The notes: generated from the letters alone by a model not told the origin. Counted from the stretch's first letter, positions 1-8,141 are shown. The stretch: 29,482 bases of DNA from Deltaproteobacteria bacterium (GCA_026388365.1 JAPLJW010000129.1:1-29482), one strand, 5' to 3'. Program-made: numbers and translations.

Positions 1-656
1 AGCGGCATGCCGGTCTGCTGCAGGGCGCCGTTGTGCATGATGAAGATCCGGTCGGCCATGGTCATGGCCTCCACCTGATCGTGGGTGACGTAGATGATGG
101 TGGCCCCCAGACGCCGGTGGAGCTTGCTGATTTCGGCCCGCATCGCCACCCGCAGCTTGGCGTCGAGGTTGGAGAGCGGCTCGTCGAACAGAAACACCTT
201 GGGCTTGCGGACAATCGCCCTTCCCACCGCCACCCGCTGCCGCTGCCCGCCCGAAAGTTCTTTGGGCTTCCTCTCCAGCAGCTCCTGGATGCCGAGGATA
301 TCGGCCGCCTCCTGCACCCGCCCGTCGATCTCTTCTTTGGCAAACTTCCGGATCTTGAGCCCGAAGCCCATGTTGTCCCGGACGTTCATGTGCGGGTAGA
401 GGGCATAGTTCTGGAAAACCATGGCGATGTCCCGGTCCTTGGGCGCCATGTCGTTGACAAGCGTATCGCCGATGAAGATCTCGCCGGACGTGATCGTCTC
501 AAGGCCCGCGATCATCCTCAGCGCGGTGGTCTTGCCGCAGCCGGAAGGACCGACCAGCACCGCGAATTCCCGGTCCCGGATCTCGATCGAGAGGTTGTCA
601 ACCGCCGTTACCGCCCCGAACCGTTTCACCACATTTTTCAGGATCACATTGGCCAT
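1..656 (-). CDS. Sugar ABC transporter ATP-binding protein (MalK/UgpC type), 3' end outside window
   Basis: ATPase subunit of a carbohydrate ABC importer, acting at the inner face of the cytoplasmic membrane. The translation starts [14 protein letters not shown] at ATG 656. It shows Walker A ([10 protein letters not shown], about residues 36-45), a Q-loop in FQNYALYPH, the signature [14 protein letters not shown], Walker B ([13 protein letters not shown]) and the H-loop ([15 protein letters not shown]). All nucleotide-binding motifs are intact. The C-terminal regulatory (TOBE) domain typical of the roughly 360-residue MalK/UgpC group lies beyond base 1. The gene starts 17 bp after the stop of an SDR remnant on the same strand, so the two probably once belonged to one sugar operon. 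The substrate cannot be read from the ATPase alone. Confidence 0.93.
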   Translation of the reverse strand, partial: MANVILKNVVKRFGAVTAVDNLSIEIRDREFAVLVGPSGCGKTTALRMIAGLETITSGEIFIGDTLVNDMAPKDRDIAMVFQNYALYPHMNVRDNMGFGLKIRKFAKEEIDGRVQEAADILGIQELLERKPKELSGGQRQRVAVGRAIVRKPKVFLFDEPLSNLDAKLRVAMRAEISKLHRRLGATIIYVTHDQVEAMTMADRIFIMHNGALQQTGMP

Positions 657-673
657 GTTATTCGCCTCTTTCA

Positions 674-853
674 CTATATCGAGTAAGAAGAAAATCCCCC
701 ATCAACCGGGACCACCATGCCGGCCACAAAGCCGGAGGTGCCGGAAAGCAGATAGACGAGGGTACCGATCAGATCGTCCGGCTGCTGACCATACCGGCCC
801 ATGGGCGTATGAGCAATCACCTGGCGGGCCCGGCGGGGGTCCTGGGGTGTCAT
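674..853 (-). pseudogene. C-terminal remnant of a mannonate/fructuronate oxidoreductase-type SDR
   Basis: About 59 codons in an open minus-strand frame end in a TAG at 674-676. They encode the C-terminal part of a short-chain dehydrogenase: RRARQVIAHTPMGRYG, then a PDDLIGTLVYLLS segment and the family-typical ending [17 protein letters not shown]. The HTPMGR and VPVDGGFS signatures match the YjmF/UxuB-like SDRs that interconvert fructuronate and mannonate. The Rossmann glycine motif and the catalytic Ser-Tyr-Lys are absent. DNA upstream of 853 has no SDR similarity, so roughly three quarters of the gene is gone. The ATG at 853 is probably fortuitous. The fragment precedes the sugar ABC ATPase by 17 bp. 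Assigning it to this SDR subfamily is from memory of the family, not a search. Confidence 0.8.
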
Positions 854-958
854 TCCGTGATTTCCAGCGATTCCAAACCGTTCGACTCTCGAAACCGAAA
901 CAACCCTGATAGACGTATATTCTATAAACCAAACCGCCGCCCATTACAAGCCGCAAAT

Positions 959-975
959 GAGACCCTGGAAATCGG
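959..975. repeat. Possible solo end of the 0.2-kb palindromic element
   Basis: GAGACCCTGGAAATCGG resembles the terminal arm of the palindromic elements at 4410-4600 (GAGACCTTTGGAAATCGG) and 18861-19066. No internal part of the element follows. It lies in a gene-free stretch (854-1141) where I see no other recognisable feature. It could be chance or a decayed copy. Confidence 0.3.
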
Positions 976-1141
976 TATCTACTGGACTTTTGGATCTTTG
1001 TAATGCCGGAAAATAAACCCGAGATTCTGCCTGGTCCGGGAACCCGAGAAGTGGCTCACCGAAACCGCAAGGGCATGGATGACGGACCGGCCCCACTGGA
1101 TGTCGTGACACCGGAACGGCCCGGGAATTCCAAGGCGGCAA

Positions 1142-1306
1142 TCAGCTTTTCCGGCTGGTCTTGGTGGTGAAGGTGGAAAGGCTCTGCTTGACCTTCTTTC
1201 CTTTGCACTTCGGGCAGGAAACCTTGGTCTTTTCATGCTCCGAAATGCTCAGGATGACGGAAAATTTCTTATTGCATCCTTTGCATTCATACTCGTATGT
1301 GGGCAT
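1142..1306 (-). CDS. FmdB-family small zinc-ribbon protein
   Basis: A 54-residue protein starting MPTYEYECKGCNKKF, the hallmark of the FmdB/CxxC_CxxC_SSSS regulatory-type zinc ribbon. It has two CxxC knuckles, C8-x2-C11 and C31-x2-C34 (CPKC), which would bind one zinc, followed by a basic Ser/Thr-rich tail. Family members are usually 60-110 residues, so this is a short version. An AAAGGAG Shine-Dalgarno sits 7 bases before the ATG. A candidate sigma-70 promoter lies about 130 bp upstream, overlapping the end of the aldolase-like gene, so it is probably transcribed separately. The molecular role of the family is poorly defined; regulation or metal handling is often suggested. Confidence 0.85.
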   Translation of the reverse strand: MPTYEYECKGCNKKFSVILSISEHEKTKVSCPKCKGKKVKQSLSTFTTKTSRKS

Positions 1307-1432
1307 TTCAATTCTCCTTTGTCCTTCCGTGGACGGATCGGATTTTCAAGATGGATGCCGTTTCCGGTCCCCAGCCCTCCCCGCCGGGGGGGGCGATGGG
1401 AAAGCCGCCTCAAGATCGCCGCTGTTTGCATG

Positions 1433-1460
1433 ATCTTAGCGGATTCAAATCGATTGTCAA
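1433..1460 (-). promoter_or_regulatory. Candidate sigma-70 promoter for the zinc-ribbon gene
   Basis: Reading the minus strand there is TTGACA (1455-1460), a 16-base spacer and TAAGAT (1433-1438). The -35 box is perfect and the -10 box matches 4 of 6. It overlaps the stop codon of the upstream aldolase-like gene, and the leader before the zinc-ribbon start is about 120 bases. Confidence 0.45.
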
Positions 1461-2623
1461 GGACCGTTCCGGTCGACCCTCATAAAATATTCCTTTCTGC
1501 TCGCATTTTCAATGGCAAGCAGCGCGCCGAAGGCCCCTTTGAAATCCTCCCCGCCGGCGGTGAACACGCCGTGTCCGTGAACGATGACGCCCGGATGGTC
1601 CTGGAGGACGGGCGGCACAGTCCGGCAGAGGCCGTAGCGGCCGGTCCCGATCTCGCCGGGAACGATGGGAACCCCGCCCGCGAATCGCCGCTCGGGGCAG
1701 CGGAGGTGGCAGGAACCCCGCTCCGGGCAGTCCCGCTTGTCGCAGTCCAGCGAGAGGATCACCGAAAACCGAGGGTGGCCGTGAAGCACGGTGCGCCTCC
1801 CCGTGTACAGAACGATCTGGCGGTGGGCGGAAAACTCGCTGGAGGCGGTGATCCCCACACAGGAGGAGCCGTCCAGCGGGACCGCGTCGATGCACCCCGC
1901 CAGTTCGTCGAGGGAACTCCCCGTCTGGCTGATATAGAGGGCCTTCCCCGCCAGACAGGAGATGTTCCCGAAATAGGAGTCGACCAGCCGGGAGGCCACG
2001 GTCGCCCGCCCCGCCTCCGCCATCGCCCCCATCACCCCGGCGGCATCGGCGAAGGGCCCCTTCCCAAGCGGCGGCGGAACGGCGACCGGCGGATCGAGGT
2101 GCGCAACGGTCCGGCGAAAGGCCTCCTCCCGCCCCGACCCGACCCTCCCCCGCCGGCACTCCGCCAGATAATCGTTGAAAAACTTGACGAAGGCGGCGAA
2201 GCAGACCGAGCAGAAGGTGATGAAGGCCTGCTCCGGACTCACCGTCCCGAACGTGACGACCCCCTGCCCGGGGACGATGACGCATTTGCGTTCCTTGAGG
2301 GCGGCGATGATCTCCCGGGCAGCGAATGCCGGGGCAACCGGGAGATCGTGGAAAAAGGTCCGGGTCTCCGTGTCCTCCGGGAAGATCGTCCCGTCGGCCT
2401 CGCCGGCGAGAAAATCGATGACGGTCCGATAGGGCTCGGCGGGACGGCAATAGAGCAGCGACTGGATATTGAGACCGGCAAAGACCTCCTCGAAAAGCGG
2501 GCGCGACGGATCATCCCGGTTCCAGATGAGATCGGCGTCGACGGCGCCCAGCAGCGGCGCCCCCGCCTCTGCATATCCGGCCGCAACCAGCTTTCCCGTG
2601 TATTTCCGGATCAGCTCTTCCAT
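1457..2623 (-). CDS. Class II aldolase/adducin-like protein with tandem aldolase halves and a Cys4 insert
   Basis: A 388-residue cytoplasmic protein, longer than the usual 210-260 residues of class II aldolases. Residues about 200-370 form a complete aldolase-type domain: GNIS (219-222), a TGSSLDEL loop, SSEFS with the presumed catalytic Glu263, the zinc-binding pair H281-G-H283, and a second VHGHG motif (H349, H351). Between the two His motifs is a cysteine cluster, C294-x4-C299-x5-C305-x3-C309, absent from classical fuculose/ribulose aldolases. Residues about 50-150 look like a second, degenerate half-aldolase: the HxHP position reads CRP (59-61) and the later HG reads PGQG, so the metal ligands are lost. 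The start overlaps the end of the aldehyde oxidoreductase gene by 13 bp, implying coupled translation. The substrate is unknown. A role in making or using an aldehyde handled by its partner is inference. Confidence 0.8.
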   Translation of the reverse strand: MEELIRKYTGKLVAAGYAEAGAPLLGAVDADLIWNRDDPSRPLFEEVFAGLNIQSLLYCRPAEPYRTVIDFLAGEADGTIFPEDTETRTFFHDLPVAPAFAAREIIAALKERKCVIVPGQGVVTFGTVSPEQAFITFCSVCFAAFVKFFNDYLAECRRGRVGSGREEAFRRTVAHLDPPVAVPPPLGKGPFADAAGVMGAMAEAGRATVASRLVDSYFGNISCLAGKALYISQTGSSLDELAGCIDAVPLDGSSCVGITASSEFSAHRQIVLYTGRRTVLHGHPRFSVILSLDCDKRDCPERGSCHLRCPERRFAGGVPIVPGEIGTGRYGLCRTVPPVLQDHPGVIVHGHGVFTAGGEDFKGAFGALLAIENASRKEYFMRVDRNGP

Positions 2624-4362
2624 GATAGCCCGAGCTCCTCCACCTTCGCCCGCACCGGCATTCCCCGTTCGTCCAGCCCGCGAACGGCGTAATAGCGGGC
2701 GCGCGCCGCCAAAAACGCCCCCCGGTCGATGGGCGGCGTCAAGAAGCCATCCACCCCGGAGCCGGCCGTCGTGAAGAACCGCACCGGCAGATCGTCGTCC
2801 GCAGCGGTAAAGCCGTTCGCCGCGTTCATCATCCTCTCCCGGTAGACGATCCGCTCCCCGGCCCGCAGGAGATCCTGCGCGGAGGTCGGAACACCGGTCA
2901 CGGCCCCCAAGGCCCTTGCGTATTCCTCGAGGGAGGCGGCGAAGAAGACGAACTTGCAGGCCGTCAGGGAATCGACCGCCGCGTTCAGGTCCTCGGCGAT
3001 CTTGATGATCCGCGCCTTGCCGCTGAAACTCATCCGGTCGGTCGCCACCGGTTTGCGCAGGATCTCGTGGGCAATCGGATAGGCGCGGAGGTGACAGCCG
3101 CCCCGGGTCGATACGGCATAGGCTAGGGCCATTCCCAGGGCCCCGCGCGGATCGTAGGCGGGAAGCGCCTGCCCCTTGACCGTCATGGCGCATTCGGGGC
3201 GTCCGCGGGAGGCCGCGTAGACCGCCGAACCCCGGCCGAGCGCCGCGCCGAGCCCCTCCCCTCTCCCGATCCCCTCGAGCAACGCGAGGATCTCCGGAGC
3301 CGTGAGTCTGACCCCCTCGATTTCGGCATGGCAGGCGAGCGTTGCCGCCGCGGAGATCGTGTCCATTCCCAGGTCGTTGCAGAGGCGGTTCGCCGCCATC
3401 GCGGTTTCCAGGTCCCCGTTTTCCAGGAGGGCGGTAAAATGGGAGAGGGTTTCGAACTCCGGGAGGGGCGTTCCGTCCGCCGCAATCTTCTTGCAGAGGA
3501 TCGAACAGCCCCGGCAGCCCGCCTTTTTGGGCCGGTATCGTTCCCGAAGGGCGGGGGCGTTGAGCGTCGGGGCCGGCGGAAAGAAGGTCCGGCGGAAATT
3601 GGCCGTCGGCATCATCCGCCGGGCGTGGGTCAGATCGTAGAGGGCGGGCGTCCCAAATTCGGCGATCCCGAATTCTCCGAAGATTGCAGGCGAAGCGGCC
3701 ATCAGGCGGCGGATGTCGTCGACGGCGTTCTGCAGCCCTTCGGGATCGGCAACGGCAGTCTTTCCCCGTCCCGCGGCCGTGATATACTTGAGATTCTTCG
3801 CTGTGAACGAAAGACCGAGGCCGTTCCGGCCCGCCGCGAAATGGCCGTCCACGATCACGCTGGCAAAGGCGACGCCGCTCTCGGCCGCGGGGCCGGTCAC
3901 GGCGGCACCGCCCCGGCCGCGGAGCATCGTGAAGATCCGCGATGTCGGAAGCCCGGCCATCGCCGAGGCGTCCGTAATGGCAACGTTTCCGTCGGCGATC
4001 TCGATCCCGCAGGGACGGGGACTCCGGCCGGTGACGACGACCCCGTCCCATCCGGCCTTTTTCAGGAACGTGCCCAGGGTGCCCCCCACGGAGCAGTCGC
4101 CGACCGTCCCCGTGAGCGGCGAGCGGGACAGGATCGTCATCCTCCCCGAGGTGGGCGACGCGGTGTCCACCAGCGGCCCGGTGAACAAGAGCAGCGGCAT
4201 GGCGGGATCGTCCCATCGGCGCGTGACCTCCGGCTCCAGGCCATGACCCGCCAGCCCACGCCCGCCGAGGTTCTCATGGTAAACCGCCGGCGGCGGGGAC
4301 TCGCGCTCCCATCTCCCCGCCGTCAGATCGACCCTCAGGATCCTGCCGCACCAACCGTTCAT
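2611..4362 (-). CDS. Aldehyde:ferredoxin oxidoreductase (tungsten-dependent)
   Basis: A 583-residue member of the AOR family, which oxidises aldehydes to carboxylic acids (or reduces acids) with ferredoxin, using a tungsto-bispterin cofactor and one [4Fe-4S] cluster. It is cytoplasmic. The N-terminus MNGWCGRILRVDLT and the GGRGLAGHGL segment (33-42) match the family. The cluster ligands are visible as C283-x2-C286-x3-C290 with the distal C469 in the DSLTACKFV segment. The NRLCNDLGMDTIS and RGGCHLRAYP blocks are typical of the pterin-binding domains. Length is normal (about 600). The downstream aldolase-like gene overlaps it by 13 bp. A GGGAGA ribosome site precedes the ATG. The palindromic element copy 1 ends 47 bp upstream. 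The substrate cannot be deduced; intact ligands suggest an active enzyme. Confidence 0.93.
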   Translation of the reverse strand: MNGWCGRILRVDLTAGRWERESPPPAVYHENLGGRGLAGHGLEPEVTRRWDDPAMPLLLFTGPLVDTASPTSGRMTILSRSPLTGTVGDCSVGGTLGTFLKKAGWDGVVVTGRSPRPCGIEIADGNVAITDASAMAGLPTSRIFTMLRGRGGAAVTGPAAESGVAFASVIVDGHFAAGRNGLGLSFTAKNLKYITAAGRGKTAVADPEGLQNAVDDIRRLMAASPAIFGEFGIAEFGTPALYDLTHARRMMPTANFRRTFFPPAPTLNAPALRERYRPKKAGCRGCSILCKKIAADGTPLPEFETLSHFTALLENGDLETAMAANRLCNDLGMDTISAAATLACHAEIEGVRLTAPEILALLEGIGRGEGLGAALGRGSAVYAASRGRPECAMTVKGQALPAYDPRGALGMALAYAVSTRGGCHLRAYPIAHEILRKPVATDRMSFSGKARIIKIAEDLNAAVDSLTACKFVFFAASLEEYARALGAVTGVPTSAQDLLRAGERIVYRERMMNAANGFTAADDDLPVRFFTTAGSGVDGFLTPPIDRGAFLAARARYYAVRGLDERGMPVRAKVEELGLSWKS

Positions 4363-4409
4363 CGCTCTCCCGCCGCCTTAGTTTCCGAACCCCAGAAACA
4401 TTCATGACC

Positions 4410-4600
4410 CGAGACCTTTGGAAATCGGATCCCGGAAGCGCGCATTGGAGATTTTTCGGGGTACCCGGCCCCCACAGCGCAGCGCCCGCAAAGACGACTG
4501 TTTGAGCGCGAAGCGCGAGTTTCGTCTTTGCAGCTTTAGCTGGGAGGCGCAGGGTCGAAAAATATCCAGCGCTCGGAGGGATCACGATTTCCAGGTCTCG
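4410..4600. repeat. 0.2-kb imperfect palindromic element, copy 1
   Basis: The whole 191-bp segment is a long imperfect inverted repeat. The left arm begins CGAGACCTTTGGAAATCG and the right arm ends CGATTTCCAGGTCTCG. Inside are GCGCATTGGAGATTTTTCG facing CGAAAAATATCCAGCGC, and at the centre GCAAAGACGA facing TCGTCTTTGC around a GCGCGAAGCGC tip. A second copy in the same orientation lies at 18861-19066, about 85% identical by eye. Both copies sit just upstream of a minus-strand start codon (here the aldehyde oxidoreductase). No transposase is present. It may be a MITE-like element or a structured RNA leader. Confidence 0.85.
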
Positions 4601-4610
4601 ATTTGTCGAG

Positions 4611-4638
4611 TTCCGGGCAAAATTCAAAGATCCCGGAA
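4611..4638. other. Short inverted repeat (hairpin)
   Basis: TTCCGGG (4611-4617) and CCCGGAA (4632-4638) form a perfect 7-bp stem with a 14-base AT-rich loop. It sits just outside the palindromic element. No T-run follows on either strand, so it is not a clear intrinsic terminator. Confidence 0.35.
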
Positions 4639-4699
4639 CATCTATTTATCAGCAGCACGCGGGCGTGTCAATGGACGGGGCGCAGGGGGAGATCCACCC

Positions 4700-4740
4700 C
4701 TCCATCGAAAGAGCGGGAAATCGTTTCCCCGGGGATGGAG
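4700..4740 (-). terminator. Nested hairpin after the EamA exporter gene
   Basis: Outer stem CTCCATC (4700-4706) / GATGGAG (4734-4740) encloses an inner perfect stem GGGAAA-tcg-TTTCCC (4715-4729). It begins 2 bp beyond the stop codon of the minus-strand exporter. It lacks a downstream T-run, so it may be an mRNA-end stabiliser rather than a true intrinsic terminator. Confidence 0.4.
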
Positions 4741-4742
4741 AT

Positions 4743-5636
4743 CTATCCGGCTCCCCTCGCGGCAGCGCCGCTGTTTCCGATCTCGGCCAGGATCATCCCG
4801 GCGAAGATGAGAAACGCACCGACCGCTCCTGCGACGCCGAACCGCTCTCCAAGCGTGACATAGGCGAACAGGGCGGCGAAGACCGGCTCCATGCAGAAGA
4901 TCAACGCCGTATGGGTAGGACTGGTCAGCCGCTGCGCCGCGGTCTGGACGAGGAATGCAAAGACCGTGGCGAAGAGGACGCAGATCACCAGCGCCCGGAG
5001 GATTTCCGGATGCCAGACCATGAGCCGGTCCCCCAGCAGAAGGGTCGTCAGGACGCTGAGCAGCGCCACGACGCCAAGCTGAATCGCCGTCAGCCAGTAA
5101 ACGTCGCTCCCCGCAGCGTATTTCCCGGTGTAGATCATGTGGAGGGCTACGCTGACGGCGCAGACGCCGGCCAGCAGATCCCCCTTGTTGAAAAACCAGC
5201 CGCCGTTCGTGCAGAGGAGGTAGAGCCCGGCGGCCGCCAGGATCACCCCGGTCATCATGTTCCGCGTCACACGATGGCCGTGGAAGAGGACCCCCAGCAG
5301 GGGAACCAGCACGATGCTCAAGCCCGTCAGGAAGGCCGTGTTGGAGGCCGTCGTGTAGAGGAGGGCCACGGTCTGGAAGGCATAGCCGCCGAAGAGGAAA
5401 AACCCCATGACCATCCCCTGGCCGATGAACCGGGACGCAAACGGACGCCGCATCACCAGGCATATGCCGGCCATGATGAGCGCGGCTGCCGTGAAACGTT
5501 GCGCGAGGAAGACGAAGACGCCGGAGATCTGGATCGCCTCCTTCACGACAACGAAGGTCACCCCCCAGAAGAAGGTCGTCACAAGGAGGAGGAAATCCGC
5601 CTTCCATCTCTTTATTCGGTTATTCGCCAAACCCAT
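4743..5636 (-). CDS. EamA/DMT-family membrane transporter
   Basis: A 297-residue integral membrane protein of the drug/metabolite transporter superfamily, with about ten hydrophobic helices arranged as two EamA repeats. The first repeat begins ADFLLLVTTFFWGVTFVVVKEA and contains the conserved W-G-x-x-F/V-V motif. The second ends with the typical ALIFCMEPVFAALFAY and LGERFG signature, in which Glu-Pro and the LGE motif are conserved. Such proteins usually export amino acids or small metabolites; the substrate is not predictable here. It is transcribed away from a polar amino-acid ABC importer, with divergent promoters between them. The ATG at 5636 was chosen because the charged NNRIKRWK segment directly precedes the first helix; in-frame sequence further upstream falls in the promoter. 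Confidence 0.9.
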   Translation of the reverse strand: MGLANNRIKRWKADFLLLVTTFFWGVTFVVVKEAIQISGVFVFLAQRFTAAALIMAGICLVMRRPFASRFIGQGMVMGFFLFGGYAFQTVALLYTTASNTAFLTGLSIVLVPLLGVLFHGHRVTRNMMTGVILAAAGLYLLCTNGGWFFNKGDLLAGVCAVSVALHMIYTGKYAAGSDVYWLTAIQLGVVALLSVLTTLLLGDRLMVWHPEILRALVICVLFATVFAFLVQTAAQRLTSPTHTALIFCMEPVFAALFAYVTLGERFGVAGAVGAFLIFAGMILAEIGNSGAAARGAG

Positions 5637-5678
5637 CCGATGCCCCCGCAGCAAAACGCCACAGCCGTTTTCCCGGCG

Positions 5679-5707
5679 CTTATATCCCGCGTCGCATTCA
5701 AAAGCAA
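5679..5707 (-). promoter_or_regulatory. Candidate sigma-70 promoter for the EamA exporter
   Basis: On the minus strand TTGCTT (5702-5707), a 17-base spacer and TATAAG (5679-5684) lie 43 bases before the start codon. The -10 box matches 5 of 6 and the spacing is ideal. Confidence 0.5.
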
Positions 5708-5730
5708 TGGAAAAGGCCGGGATTTTTATC

Positions 5731-5759
5731 TTGACATCCCCCGCCGCCGATAGTAGATC
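5731..5759 (+). promoter_or_regulatory. Candidate promoter for the amino-acid ABC operon
   Basis: A perfect TTGACA at 5731-5736 is followed, 17 bases later, by the weak -10 candidate TAGATC (5754-5759). It is divergent from the exporter promoter and about 80 bases before the binding-protein start. The weak -10 would fit a promoter needing an activator. Confidence 0.35.
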
Positions 5760-5840
5760 ATTTCCCATACCAAGCTTCGCATAAACATGGACGATCGGAT
5801 AAGTCGAAAAATCTGAGCAAAGTTTAAAAGGGAGGAAAAA

Positions 5841-6605
5841 ATGAAAGCATACCGTTTCGCTATGGCATCCTTCGTCGCATTGGGCCTGATCTTGGCCCCG
5901 GTTGTCCTGTCCCCTGCCCTGGCTGCGGATAAGGCAAAGACGGTCACCGTCGCCACCGACGCCACCTGGCCGCCGATGGAGATGGTCGACGCCGGCAAGA
6001 ACATCGTTGGTTTCGACATTGATTTCCTCAAGGCGGTGGCCAAAGAGGCCGGATTCAAGGTCGTCTTCAAGAACACCGCCTGGGACGGCATCTTCGCCGG
6101 GATCGAGGCGGGAAAATACGACGCGATCATCTCCTCCGTGACGATCACGGACGAGCGCAAGAAGACGATGGACTTTTCCGATCCTTACATCAACGCGGGC
6201 CAGATCCTGGTCGTCCCGAAAGGGGACAAGGCCACGAAGGTCCTTGCGGACCTCAAGGGCAAGAAGGCGGGCGCCCAGATCGGCACGACCGGCGCGATGG
6301 AAATCAAGAAGGCCTCCGGCGTCGAGTTGAAGAGCTATGACGAGATCGGCCTCGCCTTCGAGGACATGGTGGCCGGGAGGATCGCCGCCGTCGTCTGCGA
6401 CACCCCGGTGGCCGCCAACTTCGCCCTCCAACGCAAGGAGTACAGGGACAAGCTCAAGATCGTCGGCCAGTCTTTCACCGAGGAGTACTACGGGATCGTC
6501 GTGAAGAAGGGCAACAAGGAGCTCCAGGAGCTGCTCAACCGGGGGATCAAGGCCGTCAAGGACAAGGGACTCGATAAGCCGATCATAAAGAAGTGGCTCC
6601 GATAA
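5841..6605 (+). CDS. Polar amino-acid ABC transporter, periplasmic substrate-binding protein
   Basis: A 254-residue type II periplasmic binding protein (SBP_bac_3, GlnH/HisJ/ArtJ group) that captures an amino acid and delivers it to the permease. It has a signal peptide (MKAYRFAMAS, hydrophobic core, cleavage near ALA-A at 26-29). The mature part opens with TVATDATWPPMEMVD and contains the family signature GFDIDFLKAVAKEAG, WDGIFAGIEAGKYDAI, and the TDERKKTMDFSDPY block that marks this family, including the ligand-binding Arg. Near the end NKELQELLNRGIKAVKDKG is typical. A GGGAGG site precedes the ATG. It is the first gene of an operon with permease and ATPase downstream. Exact specificity (Gln, Arg, other polar) is not resolved. 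Confidence 0.95.
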   Translation: MKAYRFAMASFVALGLILAPVVLSPALAADKAKTVTVATDATWPPMEMVDAGKNIVGFDIDFLKAVAKEAGFKVVFKNTAWDGIFAGIEAGKYDAIISSVTITDERKKTMDFSDPYINAGQILVVPKGDKATKVLADLKGKKAGAQIGTTGAMEIKKASGVELKSYDEIGLAFEDMVAGRIAAVVCDTPVAANFALQRKEYRDKLKIVGQSFTEEYYGIVVKKGNKELQELLNRGIKAVKDKGLDKPIIKKWLR

Positions 6606-7408
6606 CGAATCGATCGAAAGCAGAGAATCCCCATGCAGGGCGGACGGTGATCGCGGTCACCGACGGCGGCGCCATCCCGACCCCGAGGGATGCCGGACTC
6701 TTCACGGCCTGGCGGGTCGCCTTCATCGGCGCCATCGCGGTCGTCCTCTATCTTGCGCTCTTCCGGCCGGATCCCTATCTGAAGATCCTCCGGTTCGTCC
6801 CGGATGGAATTCTGGTTACCTTCGAGGTCACCCTCGAGTCGATTCTGCTCGCGCTGGTGATCGGCCTGTTCACCGGCCTCGGCCGGATCTCGAAAAACCG
6901 GTTCATCAACGGTGTCGCCTCGCTCTATGTCGAGGTGATCCGGGGAATTCCCCTCCTCGTTCAACTCTTCTACATCTATTACGCGCTGGGCCGGATCGTC
7001 AACCTTCCGGCAACGGTGAGCGCCGTGATCGCGATGGCCGTCTGCTACGGCGCCTACATGGCGGAGATCTTCCGCGCCGGAATCGAATCGATCCCCAAGG
7101 GACAGATGGAGGCGGCCCGCTCCCTGGGGATGACCTCGTCCCAGGCCATGCGCCACGTCATCCTGCCGCAGGCGGTCAAGACGATCCTGCCCCCCATCGG
7201 CAATGAGTTTGTCGCCCTGCTCAAGGATTCCTCGCTGGTCTCCATCCTGGCCGTTTCCGATCTGCTGCGGCGGGGCCGCGAGTTCGCGTCCGAATCCTTC
7301 ACCTACTTCGAGACCTACACGATGGTGGCGCTCATCTACTTGATCATCACCCTGTTTTTTTCCAAGCTGATCAGCCTGATGGAGGAGAGAATCCGTGCCG
7401 ACCAGTGA
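6593..7408 (+). CDS. Polar amino-acid ABC transporter permease (HisM/GlnP family)
   Basis: A 271-residue permease with an N-terminal cytoplasmic stretch and about five to six transmembrane helices. The first strong helix is [18 protein letters not shown]. The second half carries [23 protein letters not shown] and the EAA loop ([22 protein letters not shown]) that contacts the ATPase. These features define the His/Glu/Gln/Arg/opine permease family. No second permease is present, so it probably acts as a homodimer. The frame opens at GTG 6593, overlapping the binding-protein gene by 13 bp. A later GTG at 6647, preceded by GCAGGGCGG, is an alternative start giving 253 residues. The gene overlaps the ATPase gene by 14 bp. 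Confidence 0.93.
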   Translation: MAPITNRSKAENPHAGRTVIAVTDGGAIPTPRDAGLFTAWRVAFIGAIAVVLYLALFRPDPYLKILRFVPDGILVTFEVTLESILLALVIGLFTGLGRISKNRFINGVASLYVEVIRGIPLLVQLFYIYYALGRIVNLPATVSAVIAMAVCYGAYMAEIFRAGIESIPKGQMEAARSLGMTSSQAMRHVILPQAVKTILPPIGNEFVALLKDSSLVSILAVSDLLRRGREFASESFTYFETYTMVALIYLIITLFFSKLISLMEERIRADQ

Positions 7409-8141
7409 CCGCCGGGTAATGTTGGAAATCCGCAACGTGGAGAAGTATTTCGGAAGGCTCAAGGCCCTGGACGGCGTCTCGCTCGACATCTACGACGGGG
7501 AGAAGATGGTCATCATCGGTCCGAGCGGCTCCGGGAAGAGCACGCTGCTGCGATCGATCAACCGGTTGGAGAGGATTCAGGGCGGACGCATCGTCGTGGA
7601 CGGAATCGACGTTCAGGATGAAGGAACGGACATCAACAAGGTCCGCGAGGAGATCGGCATGGTCTTCCAGTCCTTCAACGTCTTCTCCCACAAGACGGTC
7701 CTGGAGAATGTGAATCTCGCCCAGATGGTCGTGCGGAAGCGCTCCCGGAGGGAGGCGAGCGCGATCTCCGAGGAACTCCTCGCGAAGGTCGGCATTCTCG
7801 AAAAGGCCCACGAATATCCGCATAAGCTCTCCGGCGGCCAGCAGCAGCGGGTCGCCATCGCCCGGGCGCTGGCGATGAACCCCAAGCTGATGCTCTTCGA
7901 CGAGCCGACCTCCGCCCTCGACCCCGAGATGATCGGGGAGGTTCTGGGGGTCATGAAGAACCTCGCCCGCGAGGGGATGACGATGATCGTCGTCACCCAC
8001 GAAATGGGCTTTGCCCGCGAGGTGGCGGACCGGATCCTCTTCATGGACTGCGGCGCGATCGTCGAGGAGGGCACCCCCGAACATTTCTTCCGGAACCCCA
8101 CCCAGGAGCGGACGAAGCTCTTTATGAAGCAGATCCTCTGA
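7395..8141 (+). CDS. Polar amino-acid ABC transporter ATP-binding protein (GlnQ/HisP type)
   Basis: A 248-residue ATPase that powers the amino-acid importer. Walker A is GPSGSGKST (42-50), the Q-loop lies in [18 protein letters not shown], the signature is LSGGQQQ (145-151), Walker B is LMLFDEP (165-171) with SALDPE following, and the H-loop is VVTHEMGFA. Length and motifs match the PAAT subfamily (about 240-250 residues). The start is a GTG at 7395 with a strong GGAGGAGAG site 5-13 bases upstream. The first ATG downstream (codon 9) would remove only a non-conserved tail. The gene is translationally coupled to the permease by a 14-bp overlap. Confidence 0.95.
   Translation: MPTSDRRVMLEIRNVEKYFGRLKALDGVSLDIYDGEKMVIIGPSGSGKSTLLRSINRLERIQGGRIVVDGIDVQDEGTDINKVREEIGMVFQSFNVFSHKTVLENVNLAQMVVRKRSRREASAISEELLAKVGILEKAHEYPHKLSGGQQQRVAIARALAMNPKLMLFDEPTSALDPEMIGEVLGVMKNLAREGMTMIVVTHEMGFAREVADRILFMDCGAIVEEGTPEHFFRNPTQERTKLFMKQIL

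Noticed and set aside
1235..2692. Long plus-strand open frame opposite the aldolase-like gene
   Set aside because: Composition is rich in Arg, Gly and Asp with no family motif. It is the antisense shadow of a clear coding gene.
1457..4216. A very long open frame (over 900 codons) on the minus strand across both the aldolase-like and aldehyde oxidoreductase genes
   Set aside because: Only its C-terminal 388 codons resemble a protein family. The upstream part is an alternative frame of the oxidoreductase gene, kept open by high GC.
4410..4600. Palindromic element as part of a protein-coding gene or an intrinsic terminator
   Set aside because: The element spans 0.19 kb, is palindromic throughout and occurs twice in different contexts. 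There is no T-run and no conserved start, so neither reading fits.
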